NCBI GenBank assembly: GCA_021845805.1
Contig: JAJZVD010000021.1
Location: forward strand, 1-52,749
Length of the DNA stretch: 52,749 nucleotides
Source: Pseudomonadota bacterium
GTDB lineage: Bacteria; Pseudomonadota; Alphaproteobacteria; Rhodobacterales; Rhodobacteraceae
Direction: 5' to 3'
Positions 45,911-52,749 of this stretch are shown here, one piece after another. A program made the translations under genes and the position numbers. Numbering within the stretch: the stretch's first letter is position 1; every line of letters begins with the position of its first letter. Under the pieces are notes generated by a model. That model saw only the letters and a program-made list of their open reading frames with translations. It did no database searches and was not told where the DNA came from.

Positions 45911-47155
45911 TCAGTGTGCCACCCCGGCCGCCACGCTCTCGTCGATGAAGCGCCCCTCGCGGAACCGCTCCATCCCGAAATCGGCGGCCAGCGGCGAATG
46001 GCCCTTGGCCATCAGTTCCGCCATCGCCCAGCCAGAGCCCGGGATCGCCTTGAACCCGCCGGTACCCCAGCCGCAGTTGATGAAGCAGTTGCCCAAGGGC
46101 GTCTTCGAGATGATGGGCGAGCGGTCGCCGGTCATGTCGACGATCCCGCCCCACTGGCGCAGCATCTTCAGCCGACTGATGATCGGGAAGGTCTCGATCA
46201 GCGCGCGCAGGGTTTCCTCGACATGCTGGAAGCTGCCGCGCTGGGTGAAGTTGTTGAACCCGTCGGTGCCGCCGCCGATCACCATCTCGCCCTTGTCGGA
46301 CTGGCTCATGTAGCCGTGCACCGTGTTGGCCATCACCACCACGTCCATGCAGGGCTTGATCGGCTCGCTCACCAGCGCCTGAAGGGCTACTGCCTCGACC
46401 GGCAGGCGGAAGCCCGCCATCTCGGCCACCTGGCCAGAATGCCCGGCGACGACGATCCCCAGCTTCTTGCAGGCGATGGCGCCGCGGGTGGTCTCTACCC
46501 CGGTCACCTGCCCGCCCTCGGACCGCACGCCGGTGACCTCGCATTGCTGGATGATGTCCATCCCCATGTCGGAACAGGCGCGGGCATAGCCCCAGGCCAC
46601 GGCATCATGGCGCGCCGTGCCGCCGCGCGCCTGATACAGCGCGCCCAGCACCGGATAGCGCGGCCCGTCGATGTTGATGATCGGCACCAGTTCCTTGACC
46701 TTGGCAGGCTCGATCCATTCGGTCGCGACACCTTGCAGCGTGTTGGCGTGCACCGTGCGCAGGTAGCCGCGCACCTCGTGATGGGTCTGCGCCAGCATCA
46801 GCAGGCCGCGTGGGCTGAACATCACGTTGTAGTTCAGATCCTGGCTCAGCGTCTCGTAAAGGCTGCGCGCCTTCTCGTAGATCGCGGCCGAAGGGTCTTG
46901 CAGGTAGTTCGACCGGATGATCGTGGTGTTGCGCCCGGTGTTGCCGCCCCCCAGCCAGCCCTTCTCGATCACCGCGACATTGGTGATGCCGAAGTTCTTG
47001 CCCAGGTAATAGGCGGTGGCCAGGCCATGCCCCCCGGCACCGACGATCACCACGTCATAGGCGGCTTTCGGCTGCGGCGCGCGCCAGGCGCGCTCCCAAC
47101 CCTCGTGATAGCGAAGCGCCTCGCGGGCGATGGCAAAGACGGAATAGCGTTTCAT
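45911..47155 (-). CDS. soxB: Sarcosine oxidase beta subunit
   Basis: The 414-residue flavoprotein starts MKRYSVFAIAREALRYHEGWERAWR. The FAD site is DVVIVGAGGHGLATAYYLGKN (residues about 33-53), followed by NVAVIEKGWLGGGNTGRNTTIIRSNYL, the hallmark of SoxB. C-terminal FINCGWGTGGFKAIPGSGWAMAELMA completes the DAO-type fold. First gene of the minus-strand soxBDAG operon; divergent from ccmI. Confidence 0.97.
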   Translation of the reverse strand: MKRYSVFAIAREALRYHEGWERAWRAPQPKAAYDVVIVGAGGHGLATAYYLGKNFGITNVAVIEKGWLGGGNTGRNTTIIRSNYLQDPSAAIYEKARSLYETLSQDLNYNVMFSPRGLLMLAQTHHEVRGYLRTVHANTLQGVATEWIEPAKVKELVPIINIDGPRYPVLGALYQARGGTARHDAVAWGYARACSDMGMDIIQQCEVTGVRSEGGQVTGVETTRGAIACKKLGIVVAGHSGQVAEMAGFRLPVEAVALQALVSEPIKPCMDVVVMANTVHGYMSQSDKGEMVIGGGTDGFNNFTQRGSFQHVEETLRALIETFPIISRLKMLRQWGGIVDMTGDRSPIISKTPLGNCFINCGWGTGGFKAIPGSGWAMAELMAKGHSPLAADFGMERFREGRFIDESVAAGVAH

Positions 47156-47367
47156 CGGCGGCTCGATTCCCCATGGCCCGGCCCGGCGGGCCCTGCTCGC
47201 GTTCTGGATCAGCCCGGGTTTAGCGCCGCACTCCCATGCGGCGCAATCGGGTAAAAATGCGACATCCCCCTGCGACAGCCTGCCCCGACCCCTGCGCGGT
47301 CATTCCAGCGATTGTGCCTTCCTCGGCCCCGCGTTCCGCCTTACATGAGAAAGCAAAGGAGACCGGC

Positions 47368-48888
47368 ATGATTGACTGGCAATTCTGGCTCGCGGCCGGC
47401 GGGATGACCGTTGTGGTGTCAGGGCTGATGCTTTTGGGGCTGAAGGCGGGGCGTGATGGCGACGCGACGGCGGCCTATGACCTGCAAGTCTATCGCGACC
47501 AGTTGAAGGAGGTCGATCGCGACCTCGCGCGCGGGATGATCGGCGCCGAAGAGGCCGGGCGGCTGCGCACCGAGGTGGCCCGCCGGGTGCTGGAGGCCGA
47601 CCGCGCGCTGAAGGGGGCAACCGCCGCCGTCCGGGCGCCCCGCTGGGCGGGCTGGCTGGCCGTCGGCGGGATCGTGGCGGCCGCGCTCGGCGCGCTGGCG
47701 ATGTATGCCGACATCGGCGCGCCGGGCTACCCCGACATGCCGATCGCCGAACGCTACGCCGCCGCCAAATCCGACCGCGACAACCGTCCGCACCAGGCCG
47801 CGCTGGAGGCCAAGACGCCCACGCCCGACGACAAGGGCGCGGACCCGCAGTTCCTTGACCTGATGGCCAAGCTGCGCAGCGCCGTGCAGCAGCACCCCGA
47901 TGACCTGCGCGGCCAGCAGTTGCTGGCGGAAAACGAGGCAAAGCTTGCCCACTATCCCGCCGCCTGGCGTGCCCAGGCCGAGGTGATCCGGCTGAAGGGC
48001 GACAAGGCGACCGCCCAGGACTATGCGACGCAGGCCGCGCTGATGATCCTGGCGACCCGCGGCGAAGTCGCCCCCGAGGCCGATGCCCCCCTTCTGAAGG
48101 CGCTCCAGCTTGACCCGAAGAACGGCACCGCGCGCTATTACATGGGGCTGATGTTCCTGCAGACCGGGCGGCCCGACCTGACCTTCCAGCTCTGGGCGCC
48201 GCTGCTGAACGACAGCCCGTCGGACGCGCCCTGGGTGGCGCCGATCCGCTCGCAGATCGAAACCGTGGCCGAACTTGCCGGGGTCACCAACTTCAGCCTG
48301 CCCGACGTCGCCGGCCCCGGGCCGGGCGCCGCGGACCTGCAGGCGGCGGCGGGCATGACCCCCGAGGCGCGCCAGCAGATGATCCGCGGGATGGTCGAAC
48401 AACTGGCCACCCGGCTCGACAGCCAGGGCGGCAGCGCCGACGAATGGGCGCGGCTGATCCGCGCCTACGGGGTGCTGGGCGAGGCCGACAAGCAGAAGGC
48501 CGCGCTGGCCAGGGCCGAGACCGCCTTCGCCAGCGCGCCCGATGACCTGGCCAAGGTTCAGGCCGCGGCGCAGGCCCCCGCCCCGGGGGCGCCCCCCCAG
48601 GGCAGCGTCGCGGGACCCAGCGCGGGCGATGTCGCCGCAGCGCAGGACATGAGCCCGGCCGACCGCCAGACCATGATCGCGGGGATGGTGGGCAAGCTCG
48701 CCGACCGGCTCGCCACCCAGGGCGGCACCGCGGCGCAATGGGCGCAACTGATCAACGCCTATGCCGTGCTGGGCCAGACCGACAAGGCGAAGGACGCCTG
48801 GGCGAAGGCGCAGGCCGCGATGGCGGGCAACCCCGCCGATCTGGCCATCGTACGCGCGGCCGCCGAAAAGGCGGGGGTCGCCGGATGA
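47368..48888 (+). CDS. ccmI: Cytochrome c biogenesis protein CcmI
   Basis: From ATG at 47368 (MIDWQFWLAAGGMTVVVSGLMLL) the 506-residue product has two N-terminal membrane helices (residues 5-25 and 95-115) around YDLQVYRDQLKEVDRDLARGMIGAEEA, the CcmI-1 part, and a large periplasmic TPR-type domain that holds apocytochrome c for haem ligation by CcmFH. Internal repeats PEARQQMIRGMVEQLATRLDSQGGSADEWARL and PADRQTMIAGMVGKLADRLATQGGTAAQWAQL show the duplicated C domain. AAAGGAGA precedes the start. Confidence 0.93.
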   Translation: MIDWQFWLAAGGMTVVVSGLMLLGLKAGRDGDATAAYDLQVYRDQLKEVDRDLARGMIGAEEAGRLRTEVARRVLEADRALKGATAAVRAPRWAGWLAVGGIVAAALGALAMYADIGAPGYPDMPIAERYAAAKSDRDNRPHQAALEAKTPTPDDKGADPQFLDLMAKLRSAVQQHPDDLRGQQLLAENEAKLAHYPAAWRAQAEVIRLKGDKATAQDYATQAALMILATRGEVAPEADAPLLKALQLDPKNGTARYYMGLMFLQTGRPDLTFQLWAPLLNDSPSDAPWVAPIRSQIETVAELAGVTNFSLPDVAGPGPGAADLQAAAGMTPEARQQMIRGMVEQLATRLDSQGGSADEWARLIRAYGVLGEADKQKAALARAETAFASAPDDLAKVQAAAQAPAPGAPPQGSVAGPSAGDVAAAQDMSPADRQTMIAGMVGKLADRLATQGGTAAQWAQLINAYAVLGQTDKAKDAWAKAQAAMAGNPADLAIVRAAAEKAGVAG

Positions 48889-49370
48889 GCGTGTTCGAGG
48901 ACATCGCCGATTTCGCCCGGGCGGTGCCGCCGATGCGGGCGCTGGCCGGGCTTGACCTGGGCGAAAAGACCATCGGCGTCGCGATCTCGGACCGGCTGCT
49001 GTCCATTGCGACCCCGACCGAAACGGTCCGGCGCACCAGGTTCACCGACGACGCCGCGGCCCTTCTCGCCATTGCGAAGGCGCGCGAACTGGGCGGGCTT
49101 GTCCTTGGCCTGCCGCGCAACATGGACGGATCGGAAGGCCCCCGCTGCCAGTCCACCCGCGCCTTCGCCCGCAACCTGACCCGGCTGACCGACCTGCCCA
49201 TCGGCTTCTGGGACGAGCGGCTGTCGACCGTGGCGGCCGAACGCGCGCTGATCGAGGCGGATACGTCGAGAAAACGTCGCAAAGAGGTCATCGATCACGT
49301 CGCGGCAGGCTATATCCTGCAAGGGGCGCTCGACCGGTTGCAGCGCCTCAGAGGGGTAGACGCGCCGTGA
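48885..49370 (+). CDS. ruvX: Putative pre-16S rRNA nuclease / Holliday-junction resolvase-like RuvX
   Basis: From ATG at 48885, overlapping the ccmI stop, the 161-residue YqgF/RuvX protein has the RNase H-like core AGLDLGEKTIGVAISD and further acidic positions in WDERLSTVAAERALIE. Homologues mature the 16S rRNA 5' end or act on Holliday junctions. Its basic stretch SRKRRKEVIDHVAAGYILQ is typical. Followed by a DUF1289 gene that overlaps by four bases. Confidence 0.93.
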   Translation: MSVFEDIADFARAVPPMRALAGLDLGEKTIGVAISDRLLSIATPTETVRRTRFTDDAAALLAIAKARELGGLVLGLPRNMDGSEGPRCQSTRAFARNLTRLTDLPIGFWDERLSTVAAERALIEADTSRKRRKEVIDHVAAGYILQGALDRLQRLRGVDAP

Positions 49371-49597
49371 AGGACGACATCTGGCACCGCGACGAGATCG
49401 AAAGCCCGTGCGTGAAGATCTGCGTCGTCCACCCCGAGGCGCGGCTCTGCGTGGGCTGCCTGCGCACCATCGACGAGATCGGCCGCTGGTCGAAGATGAC
49501 GCCCGCCGAACGCCGCGAGATCATGGCCGCCCTGCCCGACCGCGCGCCCGAACTGACCCGCCGCCGCGGCGGCCGCGCGGCCCGGCTGCAACGCTAG
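49367..49597 (+). CDS. DUF1289-family protein
   Basis: This 76-residue product uses GTG at 49367, overlapping the ruvX stop. It has the family's cysteines: IESPCVKICVVHPEARLCVGCLRTIDEIGRW, a likely metal-binding knuckle, and a basic tail. Function unknown; the family is widespread in Proteobacteria. Coupled translation to ruvX. Confidence 0.9.
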   Translation: MKDDIWHRDEIESPCVKICVVHPEARLCVGCLRTIDEIGRWSKMTPAERREIMAALPDRAPELTRRRGGRAARLQR

Positions 49598-49682
49598 CCG
49601 CCCCCGCCGGGGCGCTGCCCCCTTGGTTTTCCCGCCCTGCGCCGGTATAGCTCTGCCGCTGCCCTGATCCCGCTGGAAGACC

Positions 49683-50666
49683 ATGCCCCATCCCCCCCAC
49701 CGCCTCTCGGTCGCGCCGATGATGGACTGGACGGACCGGCACTGCCGCGTCTTCCATCGCACGCTGAGCCGCCACGCGCTTCTCTACACCGAGATGGTGA
49801 CCTCGGCCGCCGTGGTGCATGGTGACCGGTCGCGGCTTCTGGATTACGACGCGGCCGAACATCCGGTCGCGCTGCAACTTGGAGGCTCCGATCCGCGCGA
49901 ACTGGCCGAGGCGACCCGGATCGCCGCCGACTGGGGCTATGACGAGGTGAACCTGAACTGCGGCTGCCCGTCAGACCGTGTGCAGTCGGGCTGCTTCGGC
50001 GCGGTCCTGATGCAGCGCCCCGGGCTGGTCGCCGACTGCGTGGCCGCGATGATCGCGGCCAGCCCGGTCGAGGTCACGGTGAAATGCCGCATCGGCGTCG
50101 ACGACCAGGCCCCGGACGCGGCGCTGCCCGCCTTCCTCGAGACGGTCGCCGCCGCAGGGGTGCGCCGCTTCACCATCCACGCCCGCAAGGCCTGGCTGCA
50201 GGGCCTCTCGCCGAAGGAAAACCGGGAAATCCCGCCGCTCGACTATCCGCTGGTGCTGGCGATGAAACGCGCCTTCCCGGCGATCGACATCTCGATCAAC
50301 GGGGGCATCGCCGATCTGGACACCGCCGCGACGCTCCTCGCCCAGGGGATGGACGGCGTGATGATCGGCCGCGCCGCCTACCACGACCCCGCCGCCATCC
50401 TGATCGACGCCGACCGGCGGTTCTGGAACGCATCCCCCGGCCCGACCCCGGTCGAGGCGGTCGAGGCGATGCGCCCCCATATCGCGCGCCACCTCGCCGC
50501 GGGCGGGCGGCTGCACCAGATCACGCGCCACATGCTGGGCCTCTTCCACGGGCGCCCCGGCGCGCGGCTCTGGCGCCGCGTACTGTCCGAACGCGCCACC
50601 CTGCCCGGCGCCGGGCTGGAAACGCTCGATGCGGCCCTGGCCGAAGTGACGCGCGCCGCCGCCTGA
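49683..50666 (+). CDS. dusA: tRNA-dihydrouridine(20/20a) synthase
   Basis: The 327-residue flavoprotein reduces U20/U20a in tRNA D loops. Motifs: LSVAPMMDWTDRHCRVF at the start, LQLGGSDPRELAEAT, EVNLNCGCPSDRVQSGCFGAVLM with catalytic Cys, VTVKCRIGVDD, FTIHARKAWLQGLSPKENREIPPLDY, and ISINGGIADLDTAATLLAQGMDGVMIGRAAY. These features fit DusA rather than DusB or DusC. Confidence 0.93.
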   Translation: MPHPPHRLSVAPMMDWTDRHCRVFHRTLSRHALLYTEMVTSAAVVHGDRSRLLDYDAAEHPVALQLGGSDPRELAEATRIAADWGYDEVNLNCGCPSDRVQSGCFGAVLMQRPGLVADCVAAMIAASPVEVTVKCRIGVDDQAPDAALPAFLETVAAAGVRRFTIHARKAWLQGLSPKENREIPPLDYPLVLAMKRAFPAIDISINGGIADLDTAATLLAQGMDGVMIGRAAYHDPAAILIDADRRFWNASPGPTPVEAVEAMRPHIARHLAAGGRLHQITRHMLGLFHGRPGARLWRRVLSERATLPGAGLETLDAALAEVTRAAA

Positions 50667-50699
50667 GCGCGCCCCCCCCTTTTCCGGTCCCCAAATATC

Positions 50700-50721
50700 C
50701 CGGGGGGGCAGCGCCCCCCGG
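50700..50721. terminator. Hairpin between dusA and the exporter gene
   Basis: CCGGGGGGGC pairs with GCCCCCCGG with an AGC loop and one unpaired G, immediately after AAATATCCC. It lies between two convergent genes. No T run. Confidence 0.55.
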
Positions 50722-50728
50722 CAACGCC

Positions 50729-51901
50729 TCAGCCCCGCGCCATCCGCGACAGGACGAAGGCTACGCCCCCGCAGACGGCGATCGCCACCAGCATCGGCAG
50801 CGCCGTGCCATCGAAGAACGGGCCCGACAGCCCGATCATCAGCCCGCCCGCCAGCATCTGCAGCGTGCCGCCCAGCGATGACGCCATGCCCGCCACATCG
50901 CCATGCGCATCAAGCGCCATTACCATCGTCGTGGGGATCACCAGGCCCAGGAAGGCATTGGCCACGAACAGCCCGCCCGCCACCACCCAGAACCCGTCGC
51001 CGCCCAGCGCCGCCACCCCGGCCAGCGCCAGGGTCACCGCGGCAAAGCCCCCCGTCGCCACGGCCACCACCCGCGGCGCGCCGAACCGCAGCCCCAGCCC
51101 GGCGGCCAGTTGCGAGGTACCGAAAAAGCCGATCGCATTGGCCGCGAAGGCCAGCGAAAAGCCGGTGGGCGACAGGCCATAGGCGCCGGTATAGACAAAG
51201 GCGGCCGAGGCGATGAACACGAAGAAGCTCGCCATCCCGAAGCCGCCCACGAAGGTCAGCGTCAGGAACGTCCGGTCGGTCAGCAGGTGCCGCGCGCTGC
51301 GGGCCAGCGCCCGGGGGTCGGCCCGCGTCCGCCGCGCGGGCGGCAGCGTCTCGGGCAGGGCGAAGCCCACCAGCAGCAGGCTCGCCACCGCCGCGGCGCA
51401 GAGAACGCCGAAGATCGCCCGCCAGCCTGCGACCGCGATCAGCCCCGAACCGGCCAGCGGCGCAAGCATGGGCGAGACCGAGATCACCAGCATGATCGCC
51501 GCCATCAGCCGCGTGGCCTCGGGCCCGGTGTGCAGGTCGCGGATGATCGCGCGCGGCACCACCATCACCGCGGCCCCGCCCAGCCCCTGCACGAAACGGC
51601 CCGCCATCAGCCAGCCAACCGATGGCGCCAGCGCGCAAAGCACCGAGCCCAGGATGAAGACCGCAAGTCCCACATAGAGCGGCCGCTTGCGCCCCGCCTC
51701 GTCGGCCCAGGGGCCATAGACAAGCTGCGCCACCCCGAAGGCCAGGAAATAGACGGTGATCGTGCCCTGCACCGCCGCGACCGAGGCATCCAGCCCGCGA
51801 CCGATGGCGGGCATCGCGGGCAGGTACATGTCGATCGCGAAGGGCCCGACGCAGGACATCAGGCCAAGGGTCAGGGCTGTGCGCAGGCGCGAAGCGGTCA
51901 T
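50729..51901 (-). CDS. Bcr/CflA-family multidrug exporter (MFS)
   Basis: From ATG at 51901 (MTASRLRTALTLGLMSCVGPFAIDMYLPAMPAIGRGLDASVAAVQGTI) the 390-residue product has 12 transmembrane helices and the MFS motif GPWADEAGRKRPLYVG in the first cytoplasmic loop, with FAIDMYLPAMP diagnostic for the Bcr/CflA drug:H+ antiporters. The open frame runs further upstream into the repeat region but without MFS residues. Likely exports drugs or small metabolites; substrate unknown. Confidence 0.93.
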   Translation of the reverse strand: MTASRLRTALTLGLMSCVGPFAIDMYLPAMPAIGRGLDASVAAVQGTITVYFLAFGVAQLVYGPWADEAGRKRPLYVGLAVFILGSVLCALAPSVGWLMAGRFVQGLGGAAVMVVPRAIIRDLHTGPEATRLMAAIMLVISVSPMLAPLAGSGLIAVAGWRAIFGVLCAAAVASLLLVGFALPETLPPARRTRADPRALARSARHLLTDRTFLTLTFVGGFGMASFFVFIASAAFVYTGAYGLSPTGFSLAFAANAIGFFGTSQLAAGLGLRFGAPRVVAVATGGFAAVTLALAGVAALGGDGFWVVAGGLFVANAFLGLVIPTTMVMALDAHGDVAGMASSLGGTLQMLAGGLMIGLSGPFFDGTALPMLVAIAVCGGVAFVLSRMARG

Positions 51902-52020
51902 GGCGGCATCCGGGTTGCAGGGGGTGATGCCCTGCCTAACCGGCCCGGGCGGCCTGCGCCAGCGGAAAGCTCCCCCCGGGCGGCAAGGCGGTGCTTGGCA
52001 GCCGCGCCACGGGCAAGCTA

Positions 52021-52074
52021 GACCGGGCAGGCCAGACCGGGCAGGCCAGACCGGGCAGGCCAGACCGGGCAGGC
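52021..52074 (+). repeat. 14-bp tandem repeat
   Basis: GACCGGGCAGGCCA is repeated three times exactly from 52021 to 52062, followed by a partial fourth copy to 52074 ending in GACCGGGCAGGC. It sits between the divergent exporter and oxygenase genes, upstream of the latter's ribosome site. Confidence 0.85.
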
Positions 52075-52093
52075 AACGGATGGGGAGGCGGCG

Positions 52094-52749
52094 ATGCAAA
52101 GGGGCGCGATGACCGCCGAGGGCTTCCTGGCCCGCGGCTGGGCCCGGTTCGGCCCCGACCCGGTTCTGGCCGACTGGGTCGCCGCCGCCCGGCCGGCAGC
52201 ACTTGCGGCGCTGGCCGATCCCGCGCATGCCGATCAGTGGCGCTGCGACGGCACCTGGTTTGCCGGGGTCAACGTGCTGGCCAACGACACCGAGGGCCGG
52301 TTGGGCGCCGCGCCGCCGCTGGCGGGCGCGGCAATGGAGTTCCTGGCCGGGGCGCTGGGGCCGCGCCTGCCGCTCGATGCCGGGCAGCTTTCGGTGACGC
52401 GGCCCGGCTATCCCCGCCCGGGCGCCGAGGAAAGCGCGGCCGCCGCCCGCTTCCGGCGCGACCGCGACGCCGCCCATGTCGACGGCATCCTGCCCGTGGG
52501 CCCGGATCGCCGACGGATGCTGCGGGCGCCGCACGCCTGGATCCTTGGCGTGCCGCTGACCGACTGCGACCCCGGCGCGGCGCCGCTGGTGGTGTGGGAG
52601 GGCAGCCACCACCTGATGCGGCGGGCGCTGGCCGCCGCGCTGGCGGGCCACCCGCCCGCCGACTGGGCCCATGTCGACCTGACCGATTCCTATGCCGCGG
52701 CCCGGCGCGAGGCCCTCGCCACCTGCCCCCGCGTGCCTCTGCCCGCTCG
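52094..52749 (+). CDS. Phytanoyl-CoA dioxygenase-like / 2-oxoglutarate-iron oxygenase-like protein, N-terminal part
   Basis: The frame from ATG 52094, preceded by GGAGG, is open to the window edge (218 codons). It includes DRDAAHVDGILP, a candidate H-x-D iron motif, and VWEGSHHLMRRAL, like the substrate and metal side of Phy-H-type oxygenases. A second ATG at 52109 is possible. C terminus not in the window, so the distal iron-binding His cannot be checked. Family assignment is moderate. Confidence 0.55.
   Translation, partial: MQRGAMTAEGFLARGWARFGPDPVLADWVAAARPAALAALADPAHADQWRCDGTWFAGVNVLANDTEGRLGAAPPLAGAAMEFLAGALGPRLPLDAGQLSVTRPGYPRPGAEESAAAARFRRDRDAAHVDGILPVGPDRRRMLRAPHAWILGVPLTDCDPGAAPLVVWEGSHHLMRRALAAALAGHPPADWAHVDLTDSYAAARREALATCPRVPLPA

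Noticed and set aside
52021-52074. Possible CRISPR array
   Set aside because: The repeats are directly adjacent with no unique spacers, and no cas genes lie nearby.

Overview
The window looks like a stretch of chromosome from a high-GC alphaproteobacterium, most likely of the Rhodobacteraceae (Rhodobacter/Paracoccus relatives). The pointers are a tRNA-His with no encoded G-1 and with A73, a 6S RNA gene convergent with a small salt-stress-type membrane protein, an MmcB-type protein, a RibBX-type riboflavin protein, a bolA / J-domain / cobS / cobT neighbourhood, and many ATGA-type gene overlaps. No transposase, integrase, phage gene or CRISPR array was seen. Nearly all genes are core metabolism or conserved family members; the novelty lies in gene arrangement, small genes and regulatory sites.

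Layout. 1-5 kb: a truncated sulfotransferase, an MDR reductase, a LysE exporter, an ABC1/UbiB kinase coupled to a DUF3429 membrane protein, tRNA-His and a GNAT acetyltransferase. 5-7.3 kb: a small DUF protein, mmcB, an isochorismatase-family hydrolase, the 6S RNA gene (+) with a clear promoter, and a convergent small membrane protein (-). 7.4-10.8 kb (-): riboflavin operon ribE, a GIGHNGGP protein, ribBX, ribH, nusB. 10.9-15.5 kb (+): capsule genes kpsS, a Wza/BexD-like lipoprotein and kpsC, with a strong intrinsic terminator inside the first codons of kpsC. 15.6-18.7 kb: gatB, a DUF4177 protein, bolA, a J-domain protein. 18.9-24.7 kb (+): cobS, a racemase-like gene lacking both catalytic cysteines, cobT, an M24 aminopeptidase, a DUF427 protein.

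24.7-31.8 kb is the most rearranged part: a urease cluster in which ureD, ureA, ureB, a 42-residue ORF and, 3.7 kb further on, ureE, ureF and ureG lie on the minus strand, while ureC lies inverted on the plus strand. ohr/ohrR and two small genes sit inside the cluster. ureC has its own candidate promoter and carries an 11-residue Ala/Gly-rich insertion near its N terminus.

31.9-35.5 kb (+): pyrC, a long inverted repeat, pyrE, three DnaA-box-like sites, dnaB. 35.5-41.5 kb: an ATM1-type ABC exporter, a LysM protein, a LOG-family protein, a metallophosphoesterase, Fe-type sodB, a secreted protein. 41.9-47.2 kb (-): heterotetrameric sarcosine oxidase soxB-D-A-G. 47.4-50.7 kb (+): ccmI, ruvX, a DUF1289 protein, dusA. 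50.7-52.7 kb: a Bcr/CflA exporter, a 14-bp tandem repeat and a truncated oxygenase-like gene.

A dispersed repeat of about 45-50 bp made of two adjacent hairpins occurs twice (near 18.7 and 45.9 kb, in opposite orientation). All assignments come from reading the sequence and translations; no database search was run.
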